DNA of 64,000 nt from Pseudomonadota bacterium (GTDB lineage: Bacteria; Pseudomonadota; Gammaproteobacteria; Competibacterales; Competibacteraceae). Numbering within the stretch: position 1 is the stretch's first letter; each line of letters opens with the position of its first letter. The stretch lies in NCBI GenBank assembly GCA_022709365.1, contig JAKLIY010000015.1:22696-86695 (forward strand), written 5' to 3'. The translations under genes and the position numbers were made by a program. This document shows, piece after piece, positions 53,563-62,978 of this stretch. A model generated the notes under the pieces. That model searched no databases. It was not told the DNA's origin and saw only the letters and a list, made by a program, of their open reading frames with translations.

Positions 53563-54510
53563 ATGAACCTGCCGCTGGTCAGCGTGGCGGTTCCCGCTTA
53601 TAACCACGCGCCCTTTTTGACGGCCTGCCTGGAATCGGTGCGGGCGCAGACCTATCCCCACCTGGAGCTGGTCATTGTCGATGACGGCTCCACGGATGAC
53701 ACGCTGGCGGTTGCCGAACGGTTCGCCGCTGCCCATGCCGACCGCTTTGAACGCCTGACGATTCTTCATCAGCCGAACCGGGGTGTCAGCGCCGCATCCA
53801 ACCGCGCCCTTGCCGCCTGTCAGGGCGAATGGGTACATCTGCTCGGTTCCGATGATCTGCTCTATCCTGACAAAATTCTGTGCCAACAACAGGCGATTGA
53901 CGCCTGGAATGAGCCGCGTCTGGCCCTGGTTTATTCCGATGTCGATTTCATTGATGCCGAGGGTCGGGTGTTGTCCTCGGCGACGCGAAAACGTCCCCCG
54001 CCCGGTCCTGACCATCAGGCGTATTTATGGCTGATCAGCCATAACGACATTGCCAACCCCACCGTGGCGCTGCGGCGCGAGGCGTTTTTGTCCATCGGCG
54101 GCTTCGATGAGCAGTTGCGGCTGGAAGATTTGGACGGCTGGCTGCGTCTGTCCGTGGATTACGCCATCGCCCGGACACCGGACGTTCTGGCCGGTTATCG
54201 GCGACATGGCGACAACGCCAGCCGTCGTCAATTGATGATGTTCGAGGCGAACTGGGACACGCTCGGCCAATTCGCTGAACAGCATGGCGACCTGATTCCG
54301 CCCGTTCTTTGGCGAGCCTGCCTGCGGCGGCGGCTGCACAGTTTTCTGCGCTGGGCGCGGAAGAATGCGCCAGAACTGCTTCCCGCTATTCTCGGCGATG
54401 CGCTGCTCAGTTGGGTTCGCACCCCGAAACCAGCGGTTTGGCGGCGCTATGCCGCTTGTTGCCGAACACCAAGGTGTCGCGAGTATTCTTCCCTCGACGT
54501 GGGTCGGTAA
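53563..54510 (+). CDS. Glycosyltransferase family 2
   Basis: 315 aa GT-A fold: VSVAVPAYNHAPFLTACLESV, ELVIVDDGSTDDTL, and the metal-binding LGSDDLLYPDK. The acceptor and sugar are unknown. It follows the methyltransferase closely and probably forms one transcript with the amidotransferase. Confidence 0.9.
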   Translation: MNLPLVSVAVPAYNHAPFLTACLESVRAQTYPHLELVIVDDGSTDDTLAVAERFAAAHADRFERLTILHQPNRGVSAASNRALAACQGEWVHLLGSDDLLYPDKILCQQQAIDAWNEPRLALVYSDVDFIDAEGRVLSSATRKRPPPGPDHQAYLWLISHNDIANPTVALRREAFLSIGGFDEQLRLEDLDGWLRLSVDYAIARTPDVLAGYRRHGDNASRRQLMMFEANWDTLGQFAEQHGDLIPPVLWRACLRRRLHSFLRWARKNAPELLPAILGDALLSWVRTPKPAVWRRYAACCRTPRCREYSSLDVGR

Positions 54511-54658
54511 ACTGTCCAAAGGTGCTGCGGAGTTCCCTCGTGATATCCTCTAATGTCAACCCCACGGGGCCAAAGGATACACTCATGGTGGAACTTCCGA
54601 TCAGGGAGATGGGGCTACTTTAGCCGGTCATCGTCAAAATAAGAATTGCTGCCAGGCG

Positions 54659-54687
54659 TTGGAACTTTCCCGCTATCGGATTATTAT
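54659..54687 (+). promoter_or_regulatory. Sigma-70 promoter of tmRNA
   Basis: -35 TTGGAA (54659-54664), 17-bp spacer, -10 TATTAT (54682-54687). The predicted start near 54694 precedes the mature 5' end (54702) by a few bases, consistent with a precursor trimmed by RNase P. Confidence 0.75.
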
Positions 54688-54701
54688 AGCCAGTTACCCA
54701 T

Positions 54702-55069
54702 GGGGGCGATTCCGGGTTTCGACGTGGATTGCAAAACCCAAGGCGCATGCCGAGGATGCAGCTAGCCTCGTTAATCATGCTGTAAAATATAGTTGCCAAC
54801 GACGACAGCTACGCTCTGGCGGCTTAAAGCCCGCTAGCCTTTGACCGGAACTTGCTTGTGAGGTCCGGAGCCTTTCGGGGCATTCAGAGGTCGACTAACA
54901 CAAGCTCGCGCCAAACCTGTCCGGGGGGGAGGCTCTAAAACTCACCGGAACCGCCGTTCGCCGCCCTGCCGGTCGGGTTGCGAAAGGTTAAATCAAAGAC
55001 CAGGCTAAGCATGTAGGGCCGAAGGCAGAGGATCTGCGGACGGGGGTTCGATTCCCCCCGCCTCCACCA
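54702..55069 (+). ncRNA. ssrA: Transfer-messenger RNA (tmRNA)
   Basis: 368 nt. The 5' end GGGGGCGATTCCGG and the GTTTCGACG box match tmRNA; the 3' end has a TTCGATTCCCC T arm, an acceptor stem pairing GGGGGCG with CGCCTCC, and encoded CCA. The reading frame resumes at GCC (54795-54797) and encodes ANDDSYALAA then TAA (54825-54827), giving the tag AANDDSYALAA with the alanine charged on tmRNA. It works with SmpB (50767). Confidence 0.96.
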
Positions 55070-55077
55070 CACTCCCG

Positions 55078-55106
55078 AAAGCCAGTTGGAAACAACTGGC
55101 TTTTTT
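55078..55106 (+). terminator. Rho-independent terminator of tmRNA
   Basis: Perfect stem GCCAGTTG / CAACTGGC with a GAAA loop (55081-55100) flanked by AAA and TTT, then T6 from 55101. Confidence 0.93.
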
Positions 55107-55200
55107 CTTTGGGTCAATTTTCCGGTGATGGCAAGAGTTCGCCGCGTGGGCTGCGAGCGTTGATTTCACTCAACCCCTTGATCTTGCTGAGTGATGGCCA

Positions 55201-55896
55201 TTACGGAAGCAATATTTTGACCGCCAGACTGATTTCATAAATCCCGAACAGGAGGACCAGCGCCCCGGCTGCGGCGCGCACACCCGGACGGCGCACAAAC
55301 CCGGCCAGCGTCGCCGCGACCGTCCCCATCGCCAGCAACGTCGGCAACGTGCCCAGCCCGAAGCTGAGCAGCAACAGGCCACCTTCCAGCGCGCCGCCAG
55401 CGCCCACCGCCCAAACCAGCACACTGTAGACCAGTCCGCAAGGCAGCCAGCCCCAGACCAGACCAATGCCCCACGCCTGCATGGGCGTGCGCACCGGAAA
55501 AAAGCGTCGCCCCAGCGGTTCAATGCGCCGCCAGACTACGCCGCCGACCCGTTCCAGCCGACCCAACGTCCCCTGCCAGCCGGCTAGGTACAGGCCCAGC
55601 AAAATCATGAATAGCCCGGCGATGATTTGCAGCCCCAGTTGGGCGTAATGCACCGAAATCAGTTGCGCCGCCCACGCCCCGATCCCGCCGACTAATGCTC
55701 CGGCCACAATATAGCTAGTGATTCGCCCCAGGTTATAGGCCAGCAAAAAAGGCAGGCGGGTTCGCCAGGGATGTCCCGGCGGCGGCGGCAAGCCCAAGGT
55801 CAAGGCGCCAACGATGCCGCCGCACATGCCGAAACAGTGGACGCCGCCGGTCAGACCGATCAGGAAGGCGGCGGGATACAGCAGGTCAGGGGTCAC
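55201..55896 (-). CDS. Sulfite exporter TauE/SafE-like membrane protein
   Basis: 231 aa with about six hydrophobic helices. The N-terminal FLIGLTGGVHCFGMCGGIVGAL is the hallmark of the COG2836 branch (near cytochrome cbb3 and DsbD-like proteins), often linked to metal or sulfur export. No cbb3 genes are nearby, so the substrate is uncertain. purU ends 10 bp upstream on the same strand. Confidence 0.82.
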   Translation of the reverse strand: MTPDLLYPAAFLIGLTGGVHCFGMCGGIVGALTLGLPPPPGHPWRTRLPFLLAYNLGRITSYIVAGALVGGIGAWAAQLISVHYAQLGLQIIAGLFMILLGLYLAGWQGTLGRLERVGGVVWRRIEPLGRRFFPVRTPMQAWGIGLVWGWLPCGLVYSVLVWAVGAGGALEGGLLLLSFGLGTLPTLLAMGTVAATLAGFVRRPGVRAAAGALVLLFGIYEISLAVKILLP

Positions 55897-55906
55897 GCCG
55901 CCGCCC

Positions 55907-56758
55907 CTAGCGCAGCACCACGGTTTTGCTGCCGTTCACAAACACCCGGCGCTCCAGGTAATAGTGCAGGGCGCGGGCCAGCACGATGTTTTCAATATCG
56001 CCGCCGACCGCCGCCAGTTGTTCCGGGGTCTGCGCGTGATCGACCCGTTCCACTTCCTGTTCAATAATCGGCCCTTCATCCAGGTTGGCGGTGACGAAAT
56101 GGGCGGTCGCGCCGATCAGTTTCACGCCCCGGTGGTAGGCCTGATGGTAGGGCTTGGCGCCCTTGAAGCCTGGCAGGAAGGAATGGTGAATGTTGATCGC
56201 TCGCCCGGCCAGCGCCTGGCACAGCTCCGGGGACAGAATCTGCATGTAGCGGGCGAGAATCACCAGCTCCGTGCCGGTCTGTTCTGCCAGGTCCAGAATT
56301 TGCTGCTCCTGCATTAACTTCGTGTCTGGCGTGACCGGCAAGTAGTGGTAGGGAATCGCATGCCATTCCGCCAAATGCGCCAGTTCGCGGTGGTTGGAAA
56401 CGATGGCGGCAATGTCCATCGGCAATGCGCCGGTGCGGTGCCGGTATAACAGATCGTTCAGGCAATGCTCGGCTTTGGAGACCAGGATCATCACCCGTGG
56501 CCGCCGGCGCGGATCGTACAGACGCCAGTCCATGGCGAATTCGTCGGCCAATGGGGTGAAATGTTCCAGCAAGGCCGGCTCGGTGGCCTCGTTCAAGTCG
56601 AACACCAGACGCATGAAAAACCGGCCCGATTCAGTGTCGCTGAATTGATCCGATTCGATGATATTGCCGTGCTGAGCAGCCAGGATGCCGGAAATCGCGG
56701 CGACGATGCCGATCTGATCCGGGCAGGCGATGGTGAGAATGTAGCGAAGAGATTGCAT
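55907..56758 (-). CDS. purU: Formyltetrahydrofolate deformylase
   Basis: Hydrolyses 10-formyl-THF to THF and formate, balancing one-carbon units. 283 aa: N-terminal ACT domain (TIACPDQIGIVAAISGILA), then the formyltransferase-fold hydrolase with SNHRELAHLAEW, NIHHSFLPGFKGAKPYHQAYH and HFVTANLDEGPIIEQEV. It may be cotranscribed with the downstream exporter gene. Confidence 0.95.
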   Translation of the reverse strand: MQSLRYILTIACPDQIGIVAAISGILAAQHGNIIESDQFSDTESGRFFMRLVFDLNEATEPALLEHFTPLADEFAMDWRLYDPRRRPRVMILVSKAEHCLNDLLYRHRTGALPMDIAAIVSNHRELAHLAEWHAIPYHYLPVTPDTKLMQEQQILDLAEQTGTELVILARYMQILSPELCQALAGRAINIHHSFLPGFKGAKPYHQAYHRGVKLIGATAHFVTANLDEGPIIEQEVERVDHAQTPEQLAAVGGDIENIVLARALHYYLERRVFVNGSKTVVLR

Positions 56759-56818
56759 GAGAAGGGTCTTCCGTGGCTGCGCTGAAAGAGGCTCATTGTA
56801 GGCGAAAGCGCCAGGCGT

Positions 56819-57742
56819 TCACCCGGATTCCGGTAAATTCAGCACATCCCGCAGCAAAGGCAGGTGCCGTTGCACGCACGTCATCCCGGCGGCCATCGCT
56901 TCAGCGGCGCGATCAAAGTCCATCAAACCCAGATGGGCCAGACGCGGGGCCAGCACCACATCTGGCGGATCGCCGGCCATCCGCGCCCGGGTAATGCGAT
57001 CCTGCATGATGTGGATCGAGCCGGCTATAACATCGAACAATCCCGGCGGCGCATCCTCGGCAGAGGATTCCGGCTCTGCCGCGCTGGCATGATTATTCCC
57101 CAACACCGCCTGCCAGCCAGCGCTCAACCGCGCCAACAAGGGGTTGGGCGCGTTGCGATGCTGCACCCGCCCGCTGAACTGTCGCCCAACGATATCGCCG
57201 TTCAGGTTGACGGCGATCACCCGATCCGCGCCCAGCGCCCGACAGAGCGATACCGGCAATGGATCGACCAGTCCGCCGTCCACCAGCCACCGGCCTTGAT
57301 AACGCACGGGGCTGAATAAGCCGGGCAAGGCGATAGACGCCCGCACCGCCTCGAGCAGCGAGCCGTTTTGGAACCAGACTTCGCGCCCGGTGTGTAAATC
57401 GGTGGCCACCGCGCCAAACGGCTTGGGCAATGTCTCAATCGGCACATCATCCACCCGCTCGCGGAAGGCTTGCATCAGCCGCTCGCCCTCGACGCCGCCC
57501 AGCCGCAAATCCATGTAACGGATGATTTCCCACCAGTCGATGCCGGTGACCCAGTCTGCCAGTGAATCCAGTCGGTCGCTGGCGTAAGCCGCGCCGACCA
57601 GCGCACCAATCGACGTGCCGGCGACAATGTCGGGAACGATACCGGCCTGTTCCAACGCTCGCAGGATGCCGATATGCGCCCAGCCGCGCGCCGCGCCGCT
57701 GCCCAGCGCAATGCCAAGTCTGTAATGCATGGCTTTATCCAC
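56819..57742 (-). CDS. Patatin-like phospholipase (RssA type)
   Basis: 307 aa serine hydrolase: oxyanion GSGAARGWAHIG, nucleophile GTSIGALVGAAYA (GXSXG), and the DGG of VDGGLVDPLPVSL supplying Asp. Cytoplasmic, no signal peptide. It overlaps the end of the upstream DUF6493-like gene by 8 bp, so they are cotranscribed. Confidence 0.9.
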   Translation of the reverse strand: MDKAMHYRLGIALGSGAARGWAHIGILRALEQAGIVPDIVAGTSIGALVGAAYASDRLDSLADWVTGIDWWEIIRYMDLRLGGVEGERLMQAFRERVDDVPIETLPKPFGAVATDLHTGREVWFQNGSLLEAVRASIALPGLFSPVRYQGRWLVDGGLVDPLPVSLCRALGADRVIAVNLNGDIVGRQFSGRVQHRNAPNPLLARLSAGWQAVLGNNHASAAEPESSAEDAPPGLFDVIAGSIHIMQDRITRARMAGDPPDVVLAPRLAHLGLMDFDRAAEAMAAGMTCVQRHLPLLRDVLNLPESG

Positions 57743-60700
57743 CGTCAGAATGTGTCGCCAGCGCCAGCATCCAAGCGGGCGGCGAGTCGGCGCGGCGGGC
57801 TAACACCGCGCTGGCTTTGTCTCTGGAAACGGACTTTTTCGCGATGGACAGCGTTTCCAACGTGCGCCGCGCCGCCGGATCGCCGACGCCGCATCCGGTG
57901 TCTTGCAGAATCGCATCCAACCGGGCCAGGATCAGCGACAGCTTGCGCGGCGGGAAGTCCGCTACACCGTTGCCCAGCGCCTGTTCCAGCCCCAGCAATA
58001 CCGTTCCCCGTCCCAGTGCGCCAGTGGCGCTCAACGAGGCTAACGCTTGGTCCAGATGCGTAAAGCCCTGGCCGGTTTCCCGGATCAGCGTCGCCAGCAG
58101 GGCCGCGCCATCGATCGGGGTGATGCGACCATTGTTGAGCCATTGCGCGATGATATCGACGCATTCTTCACGCAATGCGGTATGGGCGATAGTCAGACCG
58201 GGGGCGATTCGGCGCAGATGGGGACGAACATCGACCTGCGGCCAGCGGCCTTGCGTCAGCAGGCTGCACGTCAAATCACGGTAATAGTCTTCCTTGCGAC
58301 CCAAACGGCAAAGACTCGCCTCAAACAGCCGTTGCGCCACTGGCGGAAATTGGTAGGCCAGATCGGCTACCCGCTCAGGCGTAGCAAACTGGTGCGGATG
58401 CGCCAGCAGATAGGGCCACAGAAACGGGTGGGGACTATCGTACACGAAGAAAAAACCGGCAACCGCTGCATGAGCGGCTTCGGCCAGCGCCTCGGTGACC
58501 GGTTGGGGGTTGAATAACAAGTCGGCGAACGGCGAAGCATCCGCGCCGGGCGGTTGGAAAACCCGGCGCAACCAGCCAGTGCGCGGCGCGAGTCGTTCGG
58601 TGAGAGCGGAAACACGGTCACTAATCCCGGCGTCGCCCAAGCCAAACCGGCAGCGCAGCGCGGCATTGAACAGCCGGAACGCGGCGTTTTCCGGGGCGTC
58701 AGGCGTCTGGTGCAGCACTTTGACGCGAAACGCCTCGGCCCAGTTATCGCCGCCGTCCAAGCCGCCCAGCGACTGGAATAACCGCTCGCTGGGCGGTTGC
58801 CGGGCGAAGCGGTCCAGAAACCATTCCAGAGCGCGCATTGCCCGCTCATCCGGGGCCAGCGCCAGGGCGACGCCTTCATCGAGTCCCTCGCTGCGGCTCT
58901 CGATCAGCGCTGCCAGTCGCGCCCAAGCGGCGGCCCGTGAGTCCGGTAATGCCGGCAACCGATACAGCGCAGCGGCCAGCTCGTCGGCGTCAAGCAGCGG
59001 GCGCGGCAACCGGGCGAAACGCTCAGCGAAAACCTCTGGGGATAACCAGCCGGCAGTGTGCGTCGGCACGGACAGCAGCGTTTCTTGACCGGCGGCGCGC
59101 AAGGCTATGACATGTTTCAATCGCCGTTGCAACGTCGGGCTGAACTGGAGGGTCAACCACTGCTCGCCCCGGCTGCCTTTGGGAAAGTGGGGCCATTCGC
59201 CGGTCTGCCAGGCATGGGCCAGAATGAACCCGGACAGTTCTCCAGCCTGACTGAAACTGGCGCCGCTGCCTGTCGGCGTTTGCCGCCAATAATCAAGCCG
59301 GTCCAACACGGGCGCGAGGATGGCGCGAGTTCGCCCAGAGCGGTCGTCTGGGGCAAAGCGCGTCATCCCGACCAGAATGCGGTCGTAATCGGCCAAGGTG
59401 AAGATGCGGCGCTGGGTTCGGGCCAGGTCAACCGCAACGGCTTCCGCCGTTTCGTGCAGGACAAAATCGGGAGCGGACCGGGCGGCAGCGTGATCGGCGA
59501 CGGTCAACGCCAGCGGCGGCGGTTGACCGGTCGCTAGATAGCCTTCCACAACGGCCAACCGGCGGCGCAGCAAATCATCAGCCGGTTGCTGGCTCAGTCG
59601 CTGTTGCAGCAACACCGCCCGTTCCCGCAGGACGGCGTTGAAATCGGGCCGGGCCGTGTCAGGAACGGTCAACGTTTCGCCAGCTTGCTGTTCGCTACTC
59701 GCTGCGGTCAGCCGATGCGCCAGCGGGGCCTGTTCCGTCAGCGGCAATCCGGCGGCCAGTTCCTGCAAGGTCGCCAGCGCCTCCGGTGACCAGGCCGACG
59801 CGGGAAACGCGCCGAGCCAGCGCGCCAGATCGTTGCGCAGTGTGGCGTGAGGACTACCCAGTCCGGCTACCGCCGCGTTCAGCACAGCTTCGGCGCGGTC
59901 GGGACTGGATTTGTTCAGCTTCTTGAGCAGGCGCAGGCCGGATTTGGCGAGAACCTGCACGGGATTCTGTAACAAATAACCCAGTGCGCCGATCAACTCT
60001 GCCGTTTGGTCGGCGTCGGTCAGAAAATGCTTTTCAACCATCGCCAGCGCCAGTTTGACCGCCGCTGGCGCGGGGGCGTTGAGCAGACTGATGAAGGCTT
60101 CGCCCTGTGCGCGGATTTCCGCCTCGCTCAACGCCAGCTTTTGGTGGAAGTCCATCCAAGTCTTCGCGACGCCGGGGCGCAGGGGGCCTTGCAGTTTGCG
60201 CAGGCTCAGGGCGATCAGGTCAGCGCGGGACAGACGACCATCGGCCATGCGCGTCAACAACGCTTCGACCACTTTGGGGTCCATGAGCGGCTCGAAACTG
60301 GGCATTTCCCCGGATGACGGGGGATCGTATTCCAGCCCGGCCAGAATCATGTCGGCGTCGTAACCATCCAGCGTCCGGCGGAAAAAGCCGTCGCGGCGCA
60401 TGGCCGGACCTAGATACGGAGCCAGCGCATCCGCCCAGTCGGGGTAGCGCTGCCGGGCTTCGCGCAGCAGGGGCGCAACGCCGAGATCAGCGCCGGCAAA
60501 GCGCGTCCGGCGTTCAAGGTCGGTAAACACCTGGACCAGCGCCTCCCGCACCCAGGGTTCCGGGCGGTCCAGCAGCACCCGGCCCGCGTGCAGGATGAAC
60601 TGTGCGCACCATACGGGGTATTGCTCGCTGTGCCGGAAAACGCCCGCGATGCCGCCCTTGCCCGCCAGACCGACCTGGAGCAATTCCAAACGGTTGTAGA

Positions 60701-61022
60701 ATTCCATCAACTGGTTGTAGAACAGTTGGCGCATCAACTGCATGTTGTTGAGCGCCCCGTGTGCAGCGAGGGTATCGGCCCGGTCGCGCAGAAATCCCGC
60801 CGGATCATCGCGGAGGGCGCGATAGAGTTCGGACAGCCCCACCGCCTTGGCGTCGGCCCGAAACCGGCAGGCACGCTTGAGTACTTTCAGCAATTCCTTG
60901 AATTCGTCGAACAGCGCCCGACGTTGTTCCGCCGTCAGGGGTCGCAGCAGGGCGCACAATTGGCGGCTGTTCCCCTGGAACAGTTCTCGCAGCAGGGTAG
61001 GAAAATCAGTGTTTGTGTTCAT
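57735..61022 (-). CDS. Large DUF6493-like helical protein
   Basis: 1095 aa, mainly helical, without a recognisable active site. Residues around 245-330 (VVEALLTRMADGRLSRADLIAL ... LLNAPAPAAVKLAL) resemble DUF6493 by memory, a family often next to SWIM zinc-finger proteins. A SWIM gene on the same strand at the right edge (63857 onward) fits that pairing, though about 2.8 kb of other genes now separates them. Role unknown; repetitive alpha-helices suggest a scaffold. Confidence 0.62.
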   Translation of the reverse strand: MNTNTDFPTLLRELFQGNSRQLCALLRPLTAEQRRALFDEFKELLKVLKRACRFRADAKAVGLSELYRALRDDPAGFLRDRADTLAAHGALNNMQLMRQLFYNQLMEFYNRLELLQVGLAGKGGIAGVFRHSEQYPVWCAQFILHAGRVLLDRPEPWVREALVQVFTDLERRTRFAGADLGVAPLLREARQRYPDWADALAPYLGPAMRRDGFFRRTLDGYDADMILAGLEYDPPSSGEMPSFEPLMDPKVVEALLTRMADGRLSRADLIALSLRKLQGPLRPGVAKTWMDFHQKLALSEAEIRAQGEAFISLLNAPAPAAVKLALAMVEKHFLTDADQTAELIGALGYLLQNPVQVLAKSGLRLLKKLNKSSPDRAEAVLNAAVAGLGSPHATLRNDLARWLGAFPASAWSPEALATLQELAAGLPLTEQAPLAHRLTAASSEQQAGETLTVPDTARPDFNAVLRERAVLLQQRLSQQPADDLLRRRLAVVEGYLATGQPPPLALTVADHAAARSAPDFVLHETAEAVAVDLARTQRRIFTLADYDRILVGMTRFAPDDRSGRTRAILAPVLDRLDYWRQTPTGSGASFSQAGELSGFILAHAWQTGEWPHFPKGSRGEQWLTLQFSPTLQRRLKHVIALRAAGQETLLSVPTHTAGWLSPEVFAERFARLPRPLLDADELAAALYRLPALPDSRAAAWARLAALIESRSEGLDEGVALALAPDERAMRALEWFLDRFARQPPSERLFQSLGGLDGGDNWAEAFRVKVLHQTPDAPENAAFRLFNAALRCRFGLGDAGISDRVSALTERLAPRTGWLRRVFQPPGADASPFADLLFNPQPVTEALAEAAHAAVAGFFFVYDSPHPFLWPYLLAHPHQFATPERVADLAYQFPPVAQRLFEASLCRLGRKEDYYRDLTCSLLTQGRWPQVDVRPHLRRIAPGLTIAHTALREECVDIIAQWLNNGRITPIDGAALLATLIRETGQGFTHLDQALASLSATGALGRGTVLLGLEQALGNGVADFPPRKLSLILARLDAILQDTGCGVGDPAARRTLETLSIAKKSVSRDKASAVLARRADSPPAWMLALATHSDGG

Positions 61023-61127
61023 ACCGGTTAAAGATTAGAACCATTCTCTAGTATTTTTCCAAGCGCAAGGCCATGGCGCTATTTTGGCAGTTTTGTAATC
61101 TTTACCGCTTTCATTAAGGAGTATTAA

Positions 61128-61475
61128 ATGATTGCCAATCCTTTACTTGATCAGGCGCAAAGCTTGCTCGCGCAACTTAGCGCTGCGGATAAAGTCCGCA
61201 TCCTGACCTGGCTGGCGCACGATCTCACAGACGCTTTTCCAGGCATTGAAGCGCAACCCGGCGTTTGCGGTGGTGAACCGTGCATTGCCGGCGCTCGCAT
61301 TCCTGTCTGGCTCTTGGTTAACGCTCGGCGTCGCGGCCTGAGTGATGCGGATTTGCTCCAGGCTTATCCGTCACTGGATGCCGAGCAACTCAGTCAAGCC
61401 TGGGCTTACGCCCGCGCTCACCCGGTGGACATCGACGCCGCGATTGCCGCTAACGAGACTCACGAGAACCACTGA
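61128..61475 (+). CDS. DUF433 domain antitoxin-like protein (module 1)
   Basis: 115 aa. The DUF433 core is in the second half: CGGEPCIAGARIPVWLLVNARRRGLSDADLLQAYPSL. DUF433 proteins pair with DUF5615 PIN-like proteins as a toxin-antitoxin-type module. AAGGAG lies before the ATG. The stop overlaps the next gene start by 1-4 bp (ATGA-type). It is divergent from the DUF6493-like gene. Confidence 0.87.
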   Translation: MIANPLLDQAQSLLAQLSAADKVRILTWLAHDLTDAFPGIEAQPGVCGGEPCIAGARIPVWLLVNARRRGLSDADLLQAYPSLDAEQLSQAWAYARAHPVDIDAAIAANETHENH

Positions 61476-61816
61476 TGACAGCGTTGCTCGCTGATGAAAA
61501 CTTTCCGTTGCCGGTCATTCAAGCCTTGCGCGCCCTGGGTCATGATGTCCGCACATTGCACGACTACGGCCAAAGCGGACAGGCCCTGCCTGACTCTGAA
61601 GTTCTCAGGTTCGCCACTGCGCAACAACGCGCCCTGCTGACGCTCAATCGCCGGGATTTCATCCGGTTGCATCTGCAAGACGCCGCTCATGCTGGCATTA
61701 TTGTCTGCACGTTCGACGCTGACTTTGTCGGCCAAGCCCAACGTATCGCCGCAGCCCTGACCGCACAACCGGAACTTGCAGGCCAACTGCTGCGTGTTAA
61801 TCGAGAATCAACCTGA
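61475..61816 (+). CDS. DUF5615 PIN-like toxin candidate (module 1)
   Basis: 113 aa, PIN/Mut7-C-like fold with acidic residues in ALLADENFPLPVIQALR and the LTLNRRDFIRL and VCTFDADF segments. Likely RNase-type toxin partner of the DUF433 protein, inferred from the pairing; no activity is shown. Confidence 0.87.
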   Translation: MTALLADENFPLPVIQALRALGHDVRTLHDYGQSGQALPDSEVLRFATAQQRALLTLNRRDFIRLHLQDAAHAGIIVCTFDADFVGQAQRIAAALTAQPELAGQLLRVNREST

Positions 61817-61833
61817 ATAATCGGGGTTGATGT

Positions 61834-61866
61834 CTGAAAAAAACGGCGACCCGCAGGCCGCCGTTT
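61834..61866 (-). terminator. Terminator for the PEP-CTERM gene
   Basis: Stem AAACGGCG / CGCCGTTT (61841-61848, 61859-61866). On the minus strand the stem is followed by a 7-U run, 26 bp after the PEP-CTERM stop. A 25-bp identical copy is at 63829-63853. Confidence 0.8.
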
Positions 61867-61891
61867 CAAACTGCTTCAAGAATTCTGGCAA

Positions 61892-62464
61892 TCAGGCCCG
61901 CCGCCGACGCCGGGTAAAGCCCAAACCGGCCAAGCCAATGCCAAGCAGAGCGAGGGAGGCGGGCTCAGGAACTGCCCGTGCCTCGTATGTCAGGTTATCG
62001 AAGTTCGGGTCGGTATAAGAACCCGCAACAGACATGGTAACTTGGTTAAGCCCAGTGAAGCCGGAAAAATTGAAAACGCTACCCTGCCCCGAACTGAAGC
62101 TGGCTGTAACCACTTCCACAGTGTTCAGGTAGCCTTTCCATATAACAGGGTCTGAACTATCAACATGGCCTCTATAGACGCTCAACAAGTCAAAGATGCC
62201 CCCCGTTGCTAGAGAGAAGGTCTCTGGACCAGAGTCACAGCAATCCAGAAACCAACTAGTACTATTGGTGCGGACCAGCTCTGCCGATGTAGCAGTGATT
62301 GTCATGCCGGCTTCGGTATAACTTATACCGGAAGTAGTAGTGCTGAACGTCAATGTTTGCGGGGTGGCGCTGGAAGACTGGGCGGCAGCCAACATCGCAA
62401 TGCCAAAAGCCACAACTAGTAAGTTGTTTAGTTTGCACGAAGAAAAAACGTTTTTCTTTAACAT
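61892..62464 (-). CDS. PEP-CTERM sorting-domain exported protein
   Basis: 190 aa. Signal peptide (LLVVAFGIAMLAAAQSSSA), a Ser/Thr/Gly-rich beta middle, and the C-terminal sorting signal VPEPASLALLGIGL followed by an arginine cluster (RRRRRA). PEP-CTERM proteins are handled by exosortases in biofilm-forming gram-negatives. ATG at 62464 is preferred over the open frame to 62503. No exosortase is in the window. Confidence 0.9.
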   Translation of the reverse strand: MLKKNVFSSCKLNNLLVVAFGIAMLAAAQSSSATPQTLTFSTTTSGISYTEAGMTITATSAELVRTNSTSWFLDCCDSGPETFSLATGGIFDLLSVYRGHVDSSDPVIWKGYLNTVEVVTASFSSGQGSVFNFSGFTGLNQVTMSVAGSYTDPNFDNLTYEARAVPEPASLALLGIGLAGLGFTRRRRRA

Positions 62465-62788
62465 GTTACTTTCACCTTGAAAAAGTAAAGTCGGTTTCAC
62501 CAAGCGCTTCCGGCGACCGTGCCGAATTGTTGGTCATGGGTGCGTCTGATTCCGCGTGATGGGTATGCAAAAAAAAAACCAAATCCATAACTAATTGAAT
62601 TATAAAATAAAAAATTAGTTATAAATACCTGAGTTGTAAAAAATCCTGACAGATAAAGGCCATTTTCAAGAAGTCAGGTGTAAAATTTACTGAAAAACTA
62701 TCGCCACAAACGTCTTTTCTGCGTAACCTCTTTACCAGCCTCAAAAAAACGACTGTAAAATTTCCTGACAAGGGGAAAAATCAGAGAC
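62465..62788. promoter_or_regulatory. AT-rich intergenic region with direct repeats and an inverted repeat
   Basis: 324 bp, the most AT-rich stretch of the window. It carries an inverted pair ataactaatt / aattagttat near 62588-62622 and three tgtaaaa-ttt-ctga type motifs (near 62634, 62679 and 62754). It probably contains the leftward promoter of the PEP-CTERM gene. No ORF was accepted. Confidence 0.5.
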
Positions 62789-62805
62789 TCAACCGTTCTG
62801 CTCCG

Positions 62806-62932
62806 CGACGAAGCGCAAGGCCAGCAGATGTTTGCACGGCCCGCGCCGCAGTTCATGCTGGCTGATCCACGGGCAAGCGCAACGCCCTTCCTGCAAATAG
62901 CCCTGCGCATCCACCCGCAACGCCACCGGGTA
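62806..62932. repeat. Direct repeat: duplicated 3' end of the SWIM gene (left copy)
   Basis: These 127 bp match 63874-64000 with no difference seen; the match runs to the window edge so its full length is unknown. The spacing between copies is 1068 bp, and the second DUF433/DUF5615 module lies between them. Confidence 0.92.
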
Positions 62933-62978
62933 ATAACCGCTGTCCCCGCGCACCCAGCCGCTGGCAAACAAAAATCCC

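Noticed and set aside
52867..54015. Minus-strand open frame of 382 codons opposite the methyltransferase and glycosyltransferase
   Set aside because: The plus-strand genes show clear catalytic motifs; the antisense product does not.
54511..54658. Short ORF before tmRNA (product ending PIREMGLL)
   Set aside because: Open frame is a continuation out of the glycosyltransferase in another frame; no supporting start signal.
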